A stretch of DNA of 64,000 bases from an uncultured Prevotellaceae bacterium (GTDB lineage Bacteria; Bacteroidota; Bacteroidia; Bacteroidales; Bacteroidaceae), in the NCBI GenBank assembly GCA_937877605.1, contig CALFJA010000055.1, positions 27,483 through 91,482 on the forward strand, written 5' to 3'. Below, one piece after another: positions 51,901 through 59,535 of the stretch; position 1 is the first letter of the stretch, and each line of letters opens with the position of its first letter. A program made the translations under genes and the position numbers. The notes under the pieces are model-generated. The model was given only the letters and a program-made list of their open reading frames with translations. It was not told where the DNA came from and made no database searches.

Positions 51901-52367
51901 TAGGTAGAGAGGACCATCTGATACTCGGAGCGTGCATAGGCAGTGCGCCCTTCCGTGCATTGCTGCAGCAGTTTCTCGGCACGGTCGCGGCAGGTGTGGA
52001 ACTCCTTGTTCCTGCTCTGCCGCTGGCAGAGTTTCATCTTCTGGACGAGCGCTATGGCCCGTTCGGTCTTGTCGGAGGAGTACTGTTCCACGCTGTCGAG
52101 CGTTGTCCAGGCCTCGCCGTACCACATCAGCGCCGTTTCCACAAAGGCCCTGTTGTTCCAGGCCATGGCATGCTGCCGGCTGCGCAGGGAGGAATGGGCC
52201 AGCGCCGAGTCGGTCAGTTCCTGCATCGACGCCAGATTGGAATACCGCAGCGCAAAGGCCGTGCTGTTCCAGTGGTCGGCCTGTTCACCGTCGTGGCGGG
52301 AGGTGCACTGGCAGAAAAGTAAAACAGCCCCAAGCAAGCACGAGAATGTAGCGAGAAACCTGTTCAT
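48972..52367 (-). CDS. Atypical membrane sensor kinase (DUF5112/DUF5113-like) with split architecture
   Basis: An 1131-residue protein. The lipobox-like N-terminus is LLGAVLLFCQC (C19/C21). An extracytoplasmic TPR-like helical region (about 35-375) is followed by a transmembrane helix (391-411) and coiled coil (425-470). A HATPase domain lies at about 530-685, with N box MNTMADNARKF, G1 IADTGQGM, G2 GHGFGLMNC. Then come a second hydrophobic segment (684-700), another extracytoplasmic helical part, a helix at 828-851, a coiled coil, and a C-terminal module with LKHETMYYP (H962) followed by a degenerate ATPase-like fold. No normal H box precedes the HATPase. The frame stays open upstream to 53720, but that is the antisense of nhaC; Met at 52367 is the start. 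Confidence 0.85.
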   Translation of the reverse strand: MNRFLATFSCLLGAVLLFCQCTSRHDGEQADHWNSTAFALRYSNLASMQELTDSALAHSSLRSRQHAMAWNNRAFVETALMWYGEAWTTLDSVEQYSSDKTERAIALVQKMKLCQRQSRNKEFHTCRDRAEKLLQQCTEGRTAYARSEYQMVLSTYYYYLGQYDRSREALYAINEHELLEQDSLQTLAYWYDMGAGGMVVAETREMVSSIECDYLLRCYKTALRMGATFFEAQALQGLSEHALGSRPECERIARTLYGSEHENGVQMAGEMADRSLSLFQMYGDVYQMAGGARTLAKCYWYVQDYDAAIHCLEEALQTAANDTVRPIEQAPDLVASISEQLALSYSANGNIDESLHWRNIYLRLQEDTRQDRENEARAEELDSQNAALSRMMVVVGIAIGLLALLFFLFDYLRRRTDRKYSSSQLLQPLQQWTSTQQRLNELHNERLEQNREDTAVASQQLAENKRYNLEQRTKVSFLATIQPLIDRMHRELAAKDGALSDESKEYIDELAAEIERNNRLLTDWIQLRKGSLHLHVESFAVQELFDILQQSSRGFLQQGIDFKVDKTQAVVKADKILTLFMMNTMADNARKFTGDGGKVHVYAEEKADCVEISIADTGQGMEPEQVRQAFEHKIANGHGFGLMNCKGIIEQYKKASQLFSVASIGVESEKGRGSRFFFRLPKGMLRLLLSLMLLCPAAGMEAVTATAPNWVDSVETANSCRQFEKAIALADSAVAVFNQEKMAVGMPMQLYSDNGQAAEMKWMEWGATADFQNILKLRNQVAIAALGLRHWDLYTYNNRAYTQLLRKMTADNTIDDYVKTMRHNATKKNIAVVVLSILLLSMFPAYYFLFYRHRKAYVRNVRRLNDINTILLGEASLAEKLRQIREISASMPAVSQLVRRNNELSETVGLIEITLEKAVALEREQTEQMETSEEEKQRIKYESERLYVANSVIDNCLSTLKHETMYYPQRIRNLISAEHLDTDTLSATVDYYRQLYSLLLKNAQTQTSISSLHPVQTDISALVGLPQPLIVVADRDMAELLFTLLRNRLGPTAFPPQVQTEKNYATLTFEGSTAKQPNDQTASRDLLYCRQILRDMGDTTHARRCGIQVYEGPDHPNRENIQITLVYHGTI
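49118..49149. repeat. 8-bp tandem array inside the sensor kinase gene (4 units, minus strand)
   Basis: Read on the minus strand: AGCCAAAC, AACCAAAC, GACCAGAC, AGCCAGCC. It encodes TAKQPNDQTAS near residue 1073-1083, between two strands of the degenerate C-terminal ATPase-like fold. Confidence 0.82.
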
Positions 52368-52676
52368 TATCTTTCTTTTGAGCGTTAAAATTAAGAAGAA
52401 AATCCGAATTGGCAAAAAGTTTTCCCGTGCAAAGCGTGCAAAATTTTGCCGTCGGTCGAATTGCAATTTCAGCCGGTTTTGCAATCCGTTGGTAATCAGT
52501 AAGTTGGCAATAGCCTGAAAGTCGGTTTGCAACTGAGCCCCAAACGCAATCCGTTTGGGCCCCGGTTGTCGGGCGTTTGGGGCTCTTTCGCACTGCGTTT
52601 GGGACCCAAACGGAAAACCGCTGAAAAACAGGCTGAAAATCGATGGCCGATGTTTGGGTAAGAACTGCCTTTTTAC
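52368..52676. repeat. Divergent gap with palindrome-family cluster
   Basis: No gene is seen between the kinase start and the nhaC promoter. At 52531-52619 lie TGCAACTGAGCCCCAAACG, CAATC, CGTTTGGGCCCC, then an inverted GGGCGTTTGGGGCTC and GCGTTTGGGACCCAAACGG, i.e. at least two palindromic units. No convincing -7 box for the sensor kinase was found; AAAATTTTG near 52434 on the minus strand is the nearest. Confidence 0.8.
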
Positions 52677-52684
52677 TATCTTTG
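52677..52684 (+). promoter_or_regulatory. Putative -7 box (TATCTTTG) for the nhaC operon
   Basis: A full TAnnTTTG match about 90 nt upstream of the chosen ATG. Confidence 0.65.
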
Positions 52685-52772
52685 CACAGCAATATTTGCA
52701 CAGGCCGTGCTCTGCTCGGGACGAAATCCGAAGCGTGCCGCAACTGCTGCAAGACATCAACTGCAAGACATC

Positions 52773-54086
52773 ATGCCTGGGAAAAACATCAACAAAGGAT
52801 GGCTGGCCCTGTCGCCGCTGGCGTTTTTCGTCGTTGCCTATGCTGGGGTTGCGCTCAGCGTGGGCGATGCCTACAGCGTGCCCATTGCCGTCATATTCCT
52901 TGCCACATGCCTCTACGCCACCGTCGTTGTGGCACGGGGCAGCGTGCAGGAACGCATCGCAGTGTTGAGCAGCGGCGCTGGTTCGGCCGATGTCCTCCTG
53001 ATGATATGGGTGTTTGCACTGGCCGGTGCCTTCACGGCTACCGCCAAGGCGATGGGCTGCGTGAATGCCACCGTGGGCGTACTGCTCAACATCCTGCCCG
53101 ACAACGCCCTGCTGCCCGGGCTCTTCGTGGCGGCATGCCTGGTGTCGTTTTCCATCGGGACAAGCGTCGGAACGGTAGTAGCCCTCGTCCCCATAGCCGC
53201 CGGACTGGCACAGTTCTCCCCCGTCGCCCATGCCGTGCCCATAACGGTGGCGGCTGTGGTGGGAGGCGCATTCTTCGGCGATAACCTCTCGTTCATATCC
53301 GACACCACCGTGGTGGCAACGAGTACGCAGGGCTGTAACATGAAGGACAAGTTCAAGGCCAATGCCATGATAACCGTTCCAGTGGCGGTAATCGTAGTGA
53401 CCCTGTATGCATTTGTACCGCTCTTCCCTGACGAACTGCAAGTTCCAGCCCCCACATCGGCCGACATCCTGCTGGTGGCACCCTACCTGCTGGTGGTCCT
53501 CCTGGCCGTTGTCGGTGTGCATGTGCTGGTGGTGCTCACCCTGGGTGTGATTGTTACGGGACTCGTGGGCGGACTGTTCGGCTCGTTTACGCTGCTCTCC
53601 TATATGGAATCCATCGGACAAGGCATGCTCGACATGGGAGAACTCATCCTCGTATCGCTGCTGGCCGGCGGACTGCTGAAGACCGTCGAGCAGGCCGGCG
53701 GCATCGACTTCGTAGTGCAACGGCTCTCACATCGGCTGCGAGGAAAGCGCAGTGCCGAGCTGGCCATGGGCGGACTGGTCTCGTTAGTGGATGTCTGCAC
53801 TGCCAACAACACCATTGCCATCCTCACCGTCGGAGGCATCTGCAAGCGGATGGCCACCGTCTTCGGCATAGACAAGCGTCGCAGCGCCAGCCTGCTCGAC
53901 ACATTCTCCTGCTGCATGCAGGGATTGCTCCCCTACGGAGCACAGGTAATGATGGCCGCAGGCCTGGCAGCACTGAACCCGATGGAGATAATCCCGCACC
54001 TGTACTACACCTTCCTGCTCATCATCGCGCTCCTGCTGGCCATCGCCTTCAGGTATCCGCGAAGACTAACCGACACAACAACATGA
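52773..54086 (+). CDS. NhaC-family Na+/H+ antiporter
   Basis: A 437-residue polytopic membrane protein. Family stretches are SFSIGTSVGTVVALVPIAAG near 125-145, GGAFFGDNLSFISDTTVVAT near 165-185 (with the conserved Asp residues), and VDVCTANNTIAILTVGGICK near 330-350. It would exchange Na+ for H+ across the inner membrane, or act on organic acids as some relatives do. The start MPGKNINKGWLALSPL is chosen over a GTG at 52707 because the extra residues (SGRNPKRAATAARHQ) look untranslated. Its stop overlaps the lysozyme start as ATGA. Confidence 0.9.
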   Translation: MPGKNINKGWLALSPLAFFVVAYAGVALSVGDAYSVPIAVIFLATCLYATVVVARGSVQERIAVLSSGAGSADVLLMIWVFALAGAFTATAKAMGCVNATVGVLLNILPDNALLPGLFVAACLVSFSIGTSVGTVVALVPIAAGLAQFSPVAHAVPITVAAVVGGAFFGDNLSFISDTTVVATSTQGCNMKDKFKANAMITVPVAVIVVTLYAFVPLFPDELQVPAPTSADILLVAPYLLVVLLAVVGVHVLVVLTLGVIVTGLVGGLFGSFTLLSYMESIGQGMLDMGELILVSLLAGGLLKTVEQAGGIDFVVQRLSHRLRGKRSAELAMGGLVSLVDVCTANNTIAILTVGGICKRMATVFGIDKRRSASLLDTFSCCMQGLLPYGAQVMMAAGLAALNPMEIIPHLYYTFLLIIALLLAIAFRYPRRLTDTTT

Positions 54087-54775
54087 GAAAAACCATATAT
54101 ACACTCCTTCTCTGCCTGGCTGCCGTCACGGCAAACGCACAGGACCTGACCCTCTGTGAGGACTCCTGCACCCATGTTCACGGCATAGACCTGAGCCACT
54201 ATCAGGGAAATGTGTTCTGGGAAGCCGTCGGAAGCAACACCAACATGCAGTATGTCTACCTGAAGGCGACCGAAGGCGGCGACAACATCGACGGAAAGTA
54301 CAAACAGAACATCGACCTGGCGCACCGCTACGGCCTGAAAGTCGGCTCCTATCACTTCTACCGTCCCAAGACACCACAGGCTCTCCAGCTCGAGAATTTC
54401 AAGCGCCAGTGCCGCCCGGGCGACCAAGACCTGCTCCCGATGATTGATGTTGAGACGCTCGGAGGACTCGACCCGGAAGTGTTTGCCGACTCGCTGCTCC
54501 TCTTCCTCAAACTGGTGGAGGAAGCCTACAAGCAAAAACCGCTGGTGTATACAGGAGCAAACTTCTACGACAAGTACCTGCTGGGCAAACTGGACGACTA
54601 CAAACTCATGATAGCGCAGTACACCAGCTACGAGCCTACACTGAAGGACCACCGCGATATCTGCATGTGGCAATACACGGCGAAGGGCAGAATCGTCGGC
54701 GTCAACACCTATGTGGACAAAAGCCGCTTCCTTGGCAAGCACCGTCTCAGGGAGATTCGCTTCCGACACAGATAG
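54083..54775 (+). CDS. Secreted GH25 lysozyme-like muramidase
   Basis: A 230-residue protein with signal peptide MRKTIYTLLLCLAAVTANA and one GH25 domain. The N-terminal catalytic strand is VHGIDLSHYQGNV; YLKATEGGDNID, VGSYHFYRP and LPMIDVETLGG carry the acidic residues expected in the active site, and MWQYTAKGRIVGVNTYVDK closes the barrel. It cleaves peptidoglycan glycan chains in the periplasm or outside. Translation is coupled to nhaC through the ATGA overlap. Confidence 0.94.
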   Translation: MRKTIYTLLLCLAAVTANAQDLTLCEDSCTHVHGIDLSHYQGNVFWEAVGSNTNMQYVYLKATEGGDNIDGKYKQNIDLAHRYGLKVGSYHFYRPKTPQALQLENFKRQCRPGDQDLLPMIDVETLGGLDPEVFADSLLLFLKLVEEAYKQKPLVYTGANFYDKYLLGKLDDYKLMIAQYTSYEPTLKDHRDICMWQYTAKGRIVGVNTYVDKSRFLGKHRLREIRFRHR

Positions 54776-54789
54776 CACCCAGTCCGGAA

Positions 54790-54849
54790 CCTCCCAACAT
54801 AAAACTGACAACCTCCTACCAAAGACCTAACAAACTCCCAACATAAACC
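54790..54849. repeat. Direct repeat CTCCCAACATAAA x2
   Basis: CTCCCAACATAAA occurs at about 54793 and again at about 54834, immediately before the 5'-nucleotidase ATG, with CTCCTACCAAAGACCTAACA between. This is a short gap of the low-complexity type seen throughout. Confidence 0.55.
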
Positions 54850-56589
54850 ATGAAAACCAGACATTTTCTCATTGCAGCCATCCTCCTGCTGTCCACCACC
54901 GTTATCCAGGCACGCCCCAAGGAGGTCACCATCAAGATAGTAGAGACCACCGATGTGCACGGCGCTTTCTTCCCCTACGACTTCATCACCCGCAAGCCCA
55001 AGAAGGGAACGCTGGCCCGTGTGAGCACATATCTGAAGGAAGTGCGCAACGCCACCAACGGGAATGTGGTACTGATTGACAACGGTGACATCCTGCAAGG
55101 CCAGCCCACATGCTACTACTACAACTATGTGGCCACCGACAAGGAGAACATTGCCGCATCGGTTGTGAACTACCTGCGCTACGATGCCCAGACTTTCGGC
55201 AACCACGATGTGGAAACCGGCCATGCAGTCTATGACAAATGGATTACGGAAGTGGCCTGCCCGATGCTCGGAGCCAACATCATCGACACCAAGACCGGCC
55301 AGCCCTATGTTCGGCCCTACACCATCGTGGAGCGCAGCGGGGTGCGCATTGCCATCCTCGGCATGATAACGCCGGCCATCCCGAACTGGTTACAGCCCAA
55401 CATTTGGGAAGGATTGAAGTTTGAGGAGATGGTAGGCTGTGCCCGGAAGTGGGTTCCCTATGTCAAGGAAAAGGAGAAGCCGGATGTCATTGTGGGCCTG
55501 TTCCACAGCGGCCGGAGCGGAGGCATCGTGACAGATGAGTACGAAGAAGATGCGTCTTTGCGGGTGGCACAGGAAGTGCCGGGCCTGGATGTGGTATGCT
55601 TCGGTCACGACCACACCCGATACGACGGCATCCTGAAGAATGTTGAAGGCAAGGAGGTAGTCTGCATCGACCCAGCCAACAACGCACTGGCCGTGGCCGA
55701 GGTGGAGATAAGGCTTGTCCGCCGCCACGGAAAATGGCAGATTGCGGCAAAAGAAGGCCGGATTGTCGATGTTACTCCCTACGCAATAGACGAAGACTTC
55801 ATGCAACACTTCCAGCCACAAATTGACGAAATCAACCAGTTTGTGAACCGGAAGATTGGCGTGTTCGAGGAAACGGTCACCACGCGCGACTGCTTCTTCG
55901 GCAGCAGTGCGTTCACCGACTTCATCCTGAACCTGCAACTGGAGATAACAGGAGCCGACATTGCCTTCAACGCACCGTTGCAGTTCAACACCACCATAGA
56001 GAAAGGTCCGGTCTATGTCAGCGACATGTTCAACCTCTATAAGTTCGAGAACCAGCTCTATGTGATGCTGCTCACGGGCGAAGAGATTAGGAAACACCTG
56101 GAGATGAGCTACGACCTGTGGGCGAACACCATGACTTCACCCGACGACCACCTGCTGCTCCTGAGCGAGACCACCTTCGGCGACCAGCAGCGGCTGGGCT
56201 TCAAGAACTTCTCTTTCAACTTCGACTCCGCCGCTGGGATTGATTACATCGTCGATGTGACCAAGCCTGACGGGGAGAAAGTGAAGATCCTGCAGATGAG
56301 CAACGGCCAACCCTTCGACGAGAACAAGACCTATCGCGTGGCCATCAACAGCTACCGCGCCAACGGAGGGGGCGAACTGCTCACGCGGGGGGCTGGCATC
56401 CCAAAGGAGGAACTGGACAAGCGCATCGTCTTCCGCAGCGAACGCGACCAGCGTTTCTACCTCATGCAGGAAATAGAAAAGCGCGGAACAGTGGCACCCA
56501 AGCCCAACAACAACTGGCGCTTTGTGCCAGAGGAATGGGTAAAGCCCGCCGCCACCCGCGACAGTCTCATCCTTTTCTCCCGTAAATAA
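54850..56589 (+). CDS. Exported 5'-nucleotidase / cyclic-phosphodiesterase-like metallophosphatase
   Basis: A 579-residue protein. Signal peptide KTRHFLIAAILLLSTTVIQA. The N-terminal calcineurin-like domain (about 25-320) shows ETTDVHGAFF, DNGDILQGQP, FGNHDVETG, GLFHSGRSGG and CFGHDHTRYDG, i.e. all five metal-binding motifs. The C-terminal 5'-nucleotidase domain (about 335-560) has DFILNLQLEITGADIAF, the substrate-stacking region KNFSFNFDSAAGIDYIVDV, and INSYRANGGG. It hydrolyses nucleotides, or 2',3'-cyclic nucleotides, in the periplasm to salvage nucleosides. Probably in an operon with nhaC and lysozyme upstream and the NudC-like gene downstream. Confidence 0.94.
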   Translation: MKTRHFLIAAILLLSTTVIQARPKEVTIKIVETTDVHGAFFPYDFITRKPKKGTLARVSTYLKEVRNATNGNVVLIDNGDILQGQPTCYYYNYVATDKENIAASVVNYLRYDAQTFGNHDVETGHAVYDKWITEVACPMLGANIIDTKTGQPYVRPYTIVERSGVRIAILGMITPAIPNWLQPNIWEGLKFEEMVGCARKWVPYVKEKEKPDVIVGLFHSGRSGGIVTDEYEEDASLRVAQEVPGLDVVCFGHDHTRYDGILKNVEGKEVVCIDPANNALAVAEVEIRLVRRHGKWQIAAKEGRIVDVTPYAIDEDFMQHFQPQIDEINQFVNRKIGVFEETVTTRDCFFGSSAFTDFILNLQLEITGADIAFNAPLQFNTTIEKGPVYVSDMFNLYKFENQLYVMLLTGEEIRKHLEMSYDLWANTMTSPDDHLLLLSETTFGDQQRLGFKNFSFNFDSAAGIDYIVDVTKPDGEKVKILQMSNGQPFDENKTYRVAINSYRANGGGELLTRGAGIPKEELDKRIVFRSERDQRFYLMQEIEKRGTVAPKPNNNWRFVPEEWVKPAATRDSLILFSRK

Positions 56590-56655
56590 GCAAATCCGTA
56601 AATGTGCAAATCCGCAAATAAAGATCTCCTCCCCTTGGAGGAGCCCAGGAGGGGT
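56590..56655. repeat. GCAAATCCGTAAAT string and CTCCTCC/GGAGGAG hairpin word
   Basis: GCAAATCCGTAAATGTGCAA then ATCCGCAAAT is the inverted ATTTACGGATTT word. It is followed by CTCCTCCCCTTGGAGGAGCC and CAGGAGGGGT, a GC-rich hairpin word that I recall as frequent in Bacteroidales intergenic DNA. Both overlap the start of the NudC-like gene. Confidence 0.7.
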
Positions 56656-57423
56656 ATTAACTACTGGTTTGTTTTCCATCACGGCATGCTGCTCCTGAAG
56701 CGTAACTGCCAAGGAGCCGAGGCCCTTCCATCCGGCACGGAGCCACCATGTCCGATACCGCAGGGGTCAAGGCTCTTCCGATTTAACACCGACGAAGGGT
56801 TCGAGGCACGCTGTTTCCATGCCGCCGAAGCCGCCGGCACGGCCGTCTGCGAATGGGTACCGTTGCGGCAAAGCTTTCCGCTGCTGGGACCAACGCTCTA
56901 CAACATTGCCGGCAAGGGAGCCGAACTGACTTGGTTTGACGAGCATACGCGCTTCTGCTCCCATTGCGGCGCACCGCTGGTGGAACTCACCCCCATCTCG
57001 AAAGTGTGCCCACAATGCCGCCAGGAGTTCTGGCCACAGCTGTCGGTGGCGGTCATCGTACTCATTCGCCGAGGGCATCAGGCATTGCTGGTCAGGGCAA
57101 AGAACTTCCGAAAGCATTTCTTCGGCCTCGTGGCCGGATTCGTCGAGACGGGCGAAACGCTGGAAGAGGCTCTGCTACGGGAGGTAAGGGAAGAAACAGG
57201 ACTGCACATCTGCAACCTCCGCTACCGCTATTCGCAGCCGTGGCCCTATCCCTCCGGATTGATGATTGGCTACTTTGCCGACTACGAATCAGGCGAACTC
57301 CGCATCGACGAGAGTGAACTGATTGAGGGAAACTGGTTCGACCGCGACAATCTTCCTCCCCTGCCCGACCCGTGTTCCATTGCACGGCGACTGATTGAGG
57401 AGTGGATTACCGAGGAAAAATAG
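56602..57423 (+). CDS. nudC: NudC-like NAD(H) pyrophosphatase (Nudix)
   Basis: A 273-residue Nudix hydrolase. An N-terminal beta domain (about 18-110) is followed by the zinc ribbon CSHCGAPL...CPQCRQEFWPQL (about 118-145). The Nudix box GFVETGETLEEALLREVREE, then TG, is at about 175-196, and YSQPWPYPSGLMIGYFAD carries the SQPWPFPxS motif diagnostic of NADH/decapping NudC enzymes. The first 17 residues (MCKSANKDLLPLEEPRRG) are encoded by repeat words; the true start may be a non-ATG codon just before INYWFVF. It follows the 5'-nucleotidase by 12 nt. Confidence 0.93.
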   Translation: MCKSANKDLLPLEEPRRGINYWFVFHHGMLLLKRNCQGAEALPSGTEPPCPIPQGSRLFRFNTDEGFEARCFHAAEAAGTAVCEWVPLRQSFPLLGPTLYNIAGKGAELTWFDEHTRFCSHCGAPLVELTPISKVCPQCRQEFWPQLSVAVIVLIRRGHQALLVRAKNFRKHFFGLVAGFVETGETLEEALLREVREETGLHICNLRYRYSQPWPYPSGLMIGYFADYESGELRIDESELIEGNWFDRDNLPPLPDPCSIARRLIEEWITEEK

Positions 57424-58146
57424 TCAGCAAAGAGGGAAATATACAGGTTATTGCACTTCATTAGAAAACATCCAATAATCAACTGGAACACAGATGGTTA
57501 TTGGATGCATTCATTTTCTATTTGAATATGTCGGTCCTCGTCCAAAGGAACGAGCAGAATTCCTCCAAAATCTTTACAATAATTCCGGTCATTTCCGGTA
57601 CTTTTTGTGCCCGAAAATTAACATTTCAAACATTATTTAACCATAAAATGCCTTGAAAGAGCATCGTTTTCGGCAAGCAAATACCAGGCGTTCGCAGGAC
57701 AACTCCCAGGCAGTTGCACTCCGAATCCTAGGCAAACGAAAAATCAGCGGGCGGGAAACACCGAAAAAACGCCTGCAACTTGCTGACTGTCAGCAGAACT
57801 CTCGAATACGGGCATTTCCCCGCCCTGGTGGCGTTGGAGTCCACCGAAAGTATTTTAACACGGCAAATGCAATGCCGCATTCACGATTTTAGTAAGAAAT
57901 CGCGACAAACCAAAAATACGGACACGCCACGAATACAAACAAGGTTTACGCGGTTCTTTTCCCGTTTAATTGCAACTCCCCTCAACATTCAAATCCTCCA
58001 CTCGCCGGAGCGCTGAAAAATAAAACGATTATTTTTCTTCATTCCTTCCGTTAATTCGTAACTTTAACTTCGTTGAAATTCCTTTCACTCGGCAATGAAA
58101 AGTAAGAATTTTCCATTCTTTCTTTTCTATTGCACTCGTTTATTCG
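57424..58146. repeat. Long non-coding gap containing the ~190-bp element, copy B
   Basis: No convincing gene lies here. Copy B of the dispersed element is at about 57700-57900: GGCAGTTGCACT (57709), CTGTCAGCAG (57787), GGAGTCCACC (57836), TTTTAACAC (57853), TTTTAGTAA (57887). Spacings equal those of copy A at 48037-48222. The flanks (57424-57650 and 57900-58146) are AT-rich and show nothing I can name; short open frames across the element have no promoter. Confidence 0.85.
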
Positions 58147-58154
58147 TAACTTTG
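58147..58154 (+). promoter_or_regulatory. Putative -7 box (TAACTTTG) for serS
   Basis: A full TAnnTTTG match 30 nt upstream of ATG 58185. Confidence 0.7.
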
Positions 58155-58184
58155 CAGTCTGAATAAACCAAAAACAAGATAGAA

Positions 58185-59501
58185 ATGCTTACATTAAGAC
58201 TGATTAACGAACAGACAGACCGCGTCATAAAGGGCCTGGAAAAGAAACATTTCCCCGAGGCCGCACAGGCCATCGAAAAGGTAAAGGATATCGACCGCAG
58301 CCGCCGTGAGGCACAGCAACAACTGGATGCCAACAAGCAGGAGGCCAACCAGTTGGCCAAGCAGATTGGACTGCTCATGCGCGAAGGCAAGAGAGAAGAG
58401 GCCGAAGCCATGAAACAGCGCGTTGCCGGCCTGAAAGGCACGGAGAAAGACCTGCGCGAACAGATGGAACAAGCAGAGAAAGACCTCACCGAACTGCTCT
58501 GCCAAATACCCAACATACCCTACGACGAAGTCCCCGAAGGACGCTCGGCCGAAGACAACCGCGTGGTAAAGAGCAACCTGAAGGAATGCACCCAGAGCGA
58601 CTTTGTTGGCAACTGGGACGCCAATCCGGAGAACACCGAAGCCAAACTGCCCCACTGGGAACTGGCGAAGAAGTACAACCTGATAGACTTCGACCTCGGT
58701 GTGAAAATCACGGGGGCAGGCTTTCCCGTCTACATCGGCAAGGGTGCCAGGCTCCAGCGGGCGCTGATCAACTTCTTCCTCGACGAGGCACAACGCAGCG
58801 GCTACACCGAAATAATCCCGCCCACCGTGGTTAACGCCGCCTCAGGATACGGCACCGGACAACTGCCCGACAAGGAGGGACAGATGTACCACTGCGAAAT
58901 TGACGACTTCTACCTCATCCCCACCGCCGAGGTTCCCGTCACAAACATCTACCGTGATGTCATTCTCGACGAGAAAGACCTCCCCATCAAGAACTGCGCC
59001 TACACCGAATGCTTCCGCCGGGAAGCCGGCAGTTACGGCAAGGATGTACGCGGACTGAACCGTCTCCACGAGTTCGCAAAGATAGAAATCGTACGCATCG
59101 ACACGCCGGAGCACTCCAAAGAGAGCCACAAAGAAATGCTGGCCCATGTAGAAGGCCTGCTGCAGAAACTCGAACTGCCCTACCGCATCCTGCTGCTCTG
59201 CGGCGGCGACCAGTCGTTCACCTCCAGCATCTGCTACGACTTCGAAGTATACAGCGAGGCACAGCACCGATGGCTCGAGGTTTCCTCCGTCAGCAACTTC
59301 GACACCTACCAGGCCAACAGGCTCAAGTGCCGCTATCGCAAGAGCGAGAACAAGAAAATCGAACTCTGCCACACCCTCAACGGATCGGCACTGGCACTCC
59401 CCCGCATCATGGCTTCCATTCTCGAGAACAACCAGACTCCCGAAGGCATACGCATCCCAAAGGCATTGGTGCCCTATTGCGGATTCGAAATCATAGACTA
59501 A
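58185..59501 (+). CDS. serS: Seryl-tRNA synthetase
   Basis: A 438-residue class II synthetase. The N-terminal coiled-coil arm (about 25-105; RSRREAQQQLDANKQEANQL) contacts the long variable arm of tRNA-Ser. The catalytic core shows the TAEVPVTN segment of the serine site near 245, motif 2 FRREAGSYGKDVRGLNRLHEF near 280-300 (split here to FRREAGSYGKDVRG and LNRLHEF), and motif 3 LNGSALALPRIMASILENNQ near 393-412. Own promoter; followed after 34 nt by the NfnAB fusion gene. Confidence 0.97.
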   Translation: MLTLRLINEQTDRVIKGLEKKHFPEAAQAIEKVKDIDRSRREAQQQLDANKQEANQLAKQIGLLMREGKREEAEAMKQRVAGLKGTEKDLREQMEQAEKDLTELLCQIPNIPYDEVPEGRSAEDNRVVKSNLKECTQSDFVGNWDANPENTEAKLPHWELAKKYNLIDFDLGVKITGAGFPVYIGKGARLQRALINFFLDEAQRSGYTEIIPPTVVNAASGYGTGQLPDKEGQMYHCEIDDFYLIPTAEVPVTNIYRDVILDEKDLPIKNCAYTECFRREAGSYGKDVRGLNRLHEFAKIEIVRIDTPEHSKESHKEMLAHVEGLLQKLELPYRILLLCGGDQSFTSSICYDFEVYSEAQHRWLEVSSVSNFDTYQANRLKCRYRKSENKKIELCHTLNGSALALPRIMASILENNQTPEGIRIPKALVPYCGFEIID

Positions 59502-59535
59502 ACCAACACCCGCAAACCCCATAACCAACCACAAC

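Noticed and set aside
52368..53720. A long open frame continuing the sensor kinase upstream by 451 codons on the minus strand
   Set aside because: It is the antisense of the nhaC gene; the peptide is rich in His, Gly and Glu with no fold, and a signal-peptide Met lies at 52367.
57653..58016. Open frames across copy B of the ~190-bp element
   Set aside because: Copy A at 48033-48240 keeps the landmark blocks but not these reading frames, so the conservation is not for protein.
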